Shown here: one piece after another, positions 7,607 to 9,754 of the stretch
Position numbering within the stretch: the stretch's first letter is position 1
How the letters are laid out: each line of letters begins with the position of its first letter
NCBI GenBank assembly: GCA_002862965.1
Contig: PKCW01000222.1
Location: 1 to 9,754, forward strand
From: Pseudomonadota bacterium
GTDB lineage: Bacteria > Pseudomonadota > Gammaproteobacteria > UBA5335
Length of the DNA stretch: 9,754 nucleotides
Reading direction: 5' to 3'
The notes under the pieces: generated by a model
The model's database searches: none
What the model was told of the DNA's origin: nothing
The model's input: the letters and a program-made list of their open reading frames with translations, nothing else
Translations under genes and position numbers: made by a program

Positions 7607-7914
7607 GCGATCAGGCCGCCGAGCGCACCACTGTCACCATCCAATTGCTCGACCGCAGCTATCAGGTGTCCTGTTCATCGGCCGAACGGCCGCTGCTCCT
7701 GGCCTCCGCAGAACTGGTCGGGCTGACGATGCAACAGATCCGCGCCAACGGTAAGGTCATGGGCCTGGAACGCATGCTGGCCATGACGGCGCTCAACCTC
7801 GCCCAAGAGCTCCTGCAGCGGCGCCAAGCCGACGCTGCGACGGCCGATCTCGAACGGGGCCTGGATGATCTGAGCGAAAGGATTCAGCTTGCGCTGGCCG
7901 GCCCCGGCGGCTGA
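7603..7914 (+). CDS. zapA: Cell division protein ZapA
   Basis: ZapA binds FtsZ and cross-links protofilaments to stabilise the Z-ring. The 103-aa protein (109 in E. coli) has an N-terminal beta-rich half (VTIQLLDRSYQVSC, 11-24) and the diagnostic helix MGLERMLAMTALNLAQELL (53-71). A C-terminal coiled-coil tail runs from about 75 to 98 and drives the dimer/tetramer assembly known in the family. AGGA lies 6 nt before the ATG, and the gene overlaps the preceding coiled-coil gene by 4 nt. An in-frame start at 7387 would give 175 aa but would read through the whole preceding gene in another frame, so it is rejected. 6S RNA begins about 40 nt after the stop, as in E. coli. Confidence 0.94.
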   Translation: MSDQAAERTTVTIQLLDRSYQVSCSSAERPLLLASAELVGLTMQQIRANGKVMGLERMLAMTALNLAQELLQRRQADAATADLERGLDDLSERIQLALAGPGG

Positions 7915-7918
7915 TGCC

Positions 7919-7947
7919 TTGCATCTGCGAAATATCGCATCCACACT
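7919..7947 (+). promoter_or_regulatory. Putative 6S RNA promoter
   Basis: TTGCAT (7919-7924) is followed after 17 nt by CACACT (7942-7947). The -35 is good and the -10 matches only three of six consensus positions. The predicted start (about 7954-7956) coincides with the 5' edge of the 6S terminal stem, which is the main support. The motif begins just after the zapA stop, so 6S RNA could also be processed from read-through of the zapA operon. Confidence 0.45.
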
Positions 7948-7955
7948 AGCGTCAC

Positions 7956-8142
7956 GACGTCTCCTGCGGTGTTCGAGGGCAGCTCAGGGTACCCTTGAGC
8001 CTAAATGCAAACCCAGGGCCGAACGGTTTGATGCCCTTGTGCAGGTCCGCTTCACGGCGGAAAGCCTTCAGGCTTCATCGTTCCGCCCACTTGAACCTCT
8101 GGTTCAAGGTCACGGGCTGCCACGGCACAGGCGGGAGGCGTC
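7956..8142 (+). ncRNA. ssrS: 6S RNA (ssrS)
   Basis: 6S RNA mimics an open promoter, binds sigma70-RNA polymerase and dampens transcription in stationary phase. The span is about 187 nt (184 in E. coli). GACGTCTCCTGC near the 5' end pairs, with G-U wobbles, with GGCGGGAGGCGTC at the 3' end to form the terminal stem. Internal elements include a hairpin near 7982-8002 (GCTCAGGG with CCCTTGAGC). A stem GGCGGAA/TTCCGCC (8056-8062 and 8081-8087) encloses an AAGCC/GGCTT hairpin (8062-8075). A further hairpin, CTTGAACC-TCT-GGTTCAAG (8090-8108), closely matches the CTTGAACCAAGGGTTCAAG hairpin of E. coli 6S. The following CACGGGCTGCCACGGCA matches E. coli in spacing. The zapA-ssrS-fau order is the conserved context. 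Ends are estimated from the stem and may be off by a few bases. Confidence 0.94.
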
Positions 8143-8184
8143 CCTTCCTTATCCTTGCCCGCCCCCTGCGCGCACCCAGACACT

Positions 8185-8808
8185 TTGAACAGCGCTAGCC
8201 CTCGGGATCCGCCAGAACCGGTTGCAACGCGGCGCGAATTGCGTGCCCATCTGCGCAATAGGCGGCGCGAGCTTTCGATCGCGCGGCATCGACAGTGGGA
8301 CCGGCGCATCGTCCGCCGTCTCGCAGACCTGCCTGCCTGGCGCGCGGCGCGCAGCGTCGCGCTGTATCTCCCCGCGGACGGCGAAGTCGACCCCCACGCG
8401 CTGATCATGCTGGCCCACCGGCTGGGCAAGGCGATCGTGCTGCCGCGCCTCGATCGACAGCGGCCGTTCCGCATGGACTTCGCGGCCTACCGGCCGGGCC
8501 GCGCCCTACGACGCAACCGCTTCGGCATCCCCGAACCCTGCGGCCGCGTGGTGCGCACGCCGGTCGGCATCGACCTCGTCATCCTGCCGCTGGTCGGATT
8601 CGATCGGCGAGGCAATCGCCTCGGCATGGGCAGCGGCTATTATGATCGGCGCTTTGCCTTTACCCGCCGCCGAACCGGGCTCCGGCCCAGGCTGATCGGC
8701 CTCGCGTATGACTTTCAGTCCGTTCCGGCGCTGGACGCCCAGCCGTGGGACGTTCCGCTCCATGGCGTGGTCACCGAGCGCGGTTGGCGACGCGCGACCC
8801 GAGGTTGA
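8185..8808 (+). CDS. fau: 5-formyltetrahydrofolate cyclo-ligase
   Basis: This enzyme (YgfA/MTHFS) uses ATP to convert 5-formyl-THF to 5,10-methenyl-THF, clearing a folate that inhibits one-carbon enzymes. Motifs seen, numbered from the TTG at 8185 (207 aa), are RRELRAHLRNRRREL near 16-30, YLPADGEVD (61-69), NRFGIPEP (111-118) and DLVILPLVGFDRRGNRLGMG (130-149). The last runs into SGYYDR (150-155), the phosphate-binding signature. No ATG occurs before the conserved core. In-frame candidates are TTG at 8155, 8185 and 8239. The last would cut the conserved RREL segment, and neither of the others has a well-placed Shine-Dalgarno, so the start is uncertain. The gene begins about 40 nt after 6S RNA, as in E. 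coli, where the two are co-transcribed. It ends 4 nt before the EVE gene. Confidence 0.93.
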   Translation: MNSASPRDPPEPVATRRELRAHLRNRRRELSIARHRQWDRRIVRRLADLPAWRAARSVALYLPADGEVDPHALIMLAHRLGKAIVLPRLDRQRPFRMDFAAYRPGRALRRNRFGIPEPCGRVVRTPVGIDLVILPLVGFDRRGNRLGMGSGYYDRRFAFTRRRTGLRPRLIGLAYDFQSVPALDAQPWDVPLHGVVTERGWRRATRG

Positions 8809-8812
8809 GGAA

Positions 8813-9316
8813 ATGTCCATGATGGGTCACTGGCTCCTGAAAACCGAACCCGGCACCTTTGCGATCGACGACCTGCGCCGGCGCGTCCGTGAGCCTTGGG
8901 ATGGCGTGCGCAACTACCAGGCCCGCAACATGATTCGGGATCAGATGCGCGTCGGCGACGGCGTCCTCATCTACCACTCCAACTGCGACGTGCCGGCCAT
9001 CGTCGGGGTCGCCCGGGTCGCCAGCGCCGCCTATCCCGACCCCAGCGCGCTCGACCCGGAATCACGATACTTCGACCCCGCGAGCGCCCCTGACCGGCCG
9101 CGCTGGTACGTCGTCGACGTGGCCTACGAGCGTCACCTGCCGCGCCCGTTGCCGCTGGCGGAATTGCGCACGCACCCGGAACTCGATGGGCTCATCCTGC
9201 TCAAGCGCGGCACCCGCCTCTCCGTCATGCCGGTCAGCCCGGCGCATTGGTCGGCCCTGCTCGATCTGGCGGCACACGCCGCTCCCGATGGTGTCACGAT
9301 GGGCAGTACCACGTAG
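8813..9316 (+). CDS. EVE domain-containing protein
   Basis: This 167-aa protein is a single EVE (PUA-like) domain, a fold that in related proteins binds modified bases in DNA or RNA. Family hallmarks seen are HWLLKTEP (6-13), FAIDDL (16-21), WDGVRNYQARN (29-39), VLIYHSN (51-57), VGVARV (64-69), YPDP (74-77) and WYVVDV (98-103). RLSVMPV (135-141) marks the C-terminal strand. There is no fused nuclease, McrB-like or methyltransferase domain, so it is a stand-alone type. Two starts are plausible: ATG 8813 with GAGG at 8801-8804, and ATG 8819 with GAGG at 8807-8810. Both have 8-nt spacing and differ by two residues. A start at 8708 would overlap fau deeply. The 4-nt gap from fau indicates one transcript. 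The ligand is unknown, and I do not assign a specific modified base. Confidence 0.93.
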   Translation: MSMMGHWLLKTEPGTFAIDDLRRRVREPWDGVRNYQARNMIRDQMRVGDGVLIYHSNCDVPAIVGVARVASAAYPDPSALDPESRYFDPASAPDRPRWYVVDVAYERHLPRPLPLAELRTHPELDGLILLKRGTRLSVMPVSPAHWSALLDLAAHAAPDGVTMGSTT

Positions 9317-9367
9317 AATGTGCGCCCCTGGGGGGCAGACCTTGCCCCGCCATCTGCGCAGCACATT
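9317..9367 (+). repeat. Nested inverted repeat after the EVE gene
   Basis: AATGTGC (9317-9323), immediately after the EVE stop codon, is perfectly complemented by GCACATT (9361-9367). Inside lies a second perfect hairpin, GGGGCA-GACCT-TGCCCC (9332-9348). The element could fold as a branched or cruciform structure at the 3' end of the operon and might stabilise the mRNA or cause pausing. It is followed by GAAAAACG, not a T tract, so it is not a canonical intrinsic terminator on the plus strand. Confidence 0.5.
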
Positions 9368-9387
9368 GAAAAACGAAGAACCACTTT

Positions 9388-9404
9388 CCGGCGCGATCGT
9401 TGCT
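9388..9404 (+). promoter_or_regulatory. Sigma54-like -24/-12 promoter motif
   Basis: CCGGCGCGATCGTTGCT matches the sigma54 consensus YTGGCACGrNNNTTGCW at all but two defined positions. GG (9390-9391) and GC (9402-9403) are exactly 10 nt apart. Transcription would start near 9415, about 40 nt before the next ATG. It lies in the 138-nt gap before a probable sensor gene, a reasonable place for such a promoter. In a GC-rich genome a chance match is possible, and no enhancer site was identified. No competing sigma70 promoter with good -35 and -10 elements was found in the gap. Confidence 0.4.
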
Positions 9405-9454
9405 TTCCCCTTCATTGCCGTGTCACGGCTTGTACAAGGTTCCGGGAGGAGTCC

Positions 9455-9754
9455 ATGATCATCCGCCTGCAATCGGCGAGTCTGAATCATTTTCTGTTGA
9501 AGCTCAGCGGAGAATTGCCAGTGCATGTCGGCGAAAAACGGGAAACCGCACGGCTCTTCGAGGAACACCGGGAGGCCATCGGCACCCTGATGGCCGACAT
9601 CACCCAGCCCCTGCACCGTCTGGGCAGCAGCCTGCACGATGACGACGAGACGCTGATCCAGGTGATGCGCGAACTCGTCGCCCGCTACCCCTTCATCGAA
9701 CTGCTCTACAGCCTGGATGAGAACGGCATCCAGCGCAGCGAGAACATCTCGGTC
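9455..9754 (+). CDS. Probable Cache/PDC-type sensor protein, N-terminal part (runs off the window)
   Basis: An ATG at 9455 with a strong GGGAGGAG Shine-Dalgarno (GGAGG 5 nt upstream) opens a frame that stays open for all 100 codons to the right edge. The product begins MIIRLQSASLNHFLLK. It is rich in charged residues from about 25 to 70 and contains YPFIELLYSLDENGIQRSEN near 78-97. The ELLYxLDxxGxQxSxN pattern resembles PDC/Cache sensor domains found in bacterial chemoreceptors and signalling enzymes. I see no clear signal peptide or transmembrane helix in these 100 residues, which is unusual for a periplasmic Cache domain and suggests a cytosolic sensor or one with later membrane segments. 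The output domain lies outside the window. A 10-bp palindrome CTTGTACAAG (9429-9438) sits just upstream. The coding call is firm; the family call is moderate. Confidence 0.7.
   Translation, partial: MIIRLQSASLNHFLLKLSGELPVHVGEKRETARLFEEHREAIGTLMADITQPLHRLGSSLHDDDETLIQVMRELVARYPFIELLYSLDENGIQRSENISV

Noticed and set aside
7889..8198. Small open frames across the zapA-fau gap (about 67-99 aa)
   Set aside because: They lie on the 6S RNA, whose structure explains the sequence, and show no protein family features.
9366..9394. TTGAAA (9366-9371) as a sigma70 -35 for the sensor gene
   Set aside because: No TATAAT-like hexamer occurs 16-18 nt downstream; the region there is CCGGCGCG.
9429..9438. 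CTTGTACAAG palindrome as an operator
   Set aside because: It is a single 10-bp site with no second copy and no identified regulator. It is noted only as context for the sensor gene.
8052..9637. Minus-strand frames opposite fau, the EVE gene and the sensor gene
   Set aside because: They are antisense to recognised genes and have no ribosome binding sites or motifs.
1..9754. Mobile elements, tRNAs, CRISPR arrays or defence genes
   Set aside because: No transposase or integrase motifs, direct-repeat arrays, tRNA-like folds or terminal repeats were seen. The gene order is conserved core genome.

Overview
The window is GC-rich (well above 60% by eye) and carries a core, chromosomal gene neighbourhood of a gammaproteobacterium. 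The order ygfB-pepP-ubiH-ubiI-gcvT-gcvH-gcvP, divergent from zapA-6S RNA-fau, is the classic arrangement known from E. coli and relatives. Two traits set it apart from the enteric version. The glycine decarboxylase P-protein is of the split type (gcvPA here, gcvPB expected just past the left edge), and an EVE-domain gene follows fau. These traits, with the high GC, suggest a Chromatiales/Ectothiorhodospiraceae-like or similar lineage, but that placement is inference.

Left block, minus strand (1-7293): seven tightly packed genes read leftwards: ygfB (UPF0149), pepP (Xaa-Pro aminopeptidase), ubiH and ubiI (two paralogous FAD monooxygenases of aerobic ubiquinone synthesis), then gcvT, gcvH and gcvPA of the glycine cleavage system. 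The first three junctions are 4-nt ATGA stop/start overlaps. The only real gap is 88 nt before gcvT. A Shine-Dalgarno sequence in the last 12 nt at the left edge announces the next gene, probably gcvPB.

Divergent region (7294-7393): a 100-nt gap with a good sigma70-type promoter (TTGCCC-17-TATAGT) facing right.

Right block, plus strand (7394-9754): a 70-aa coiled-coil protein of the TIGR02449 type overlaps zapA by ATGA. The stretch after zapA with no protein gene holds 6S RNA (ssrS, about 7956-8142), recognised by its position, long terminal stem and conserved apical hairpins. Next come fau (5-formyltetrahydrofolate cyclo-ligase, non-ATG start), an EVE-domain protein, and a 138-nt gap with a cruciform-like inverted repeat and a sigma54-like -24/-12 motif. 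The window ends in the first 100 codons of a probable Cache/PDC-type sensor gene.

Functionally the window links one-carbon/folate metabolism (Gcv proteins and Fau), aerobic ubiquinone hydroxylation (UbiH/UbiI), cell division (ZapA and its small partner) and global RNA polymerase control (6S RNA). I found no mobile element, tRNA, CRISPR array or defence island. Most of the window is ordinary core genome. The parts most worth a second look are the sensor gene with its possible sigma54 promoter, the G10 tract inside pepP, the split P-protein in this context, the fau start and the EVE gene.
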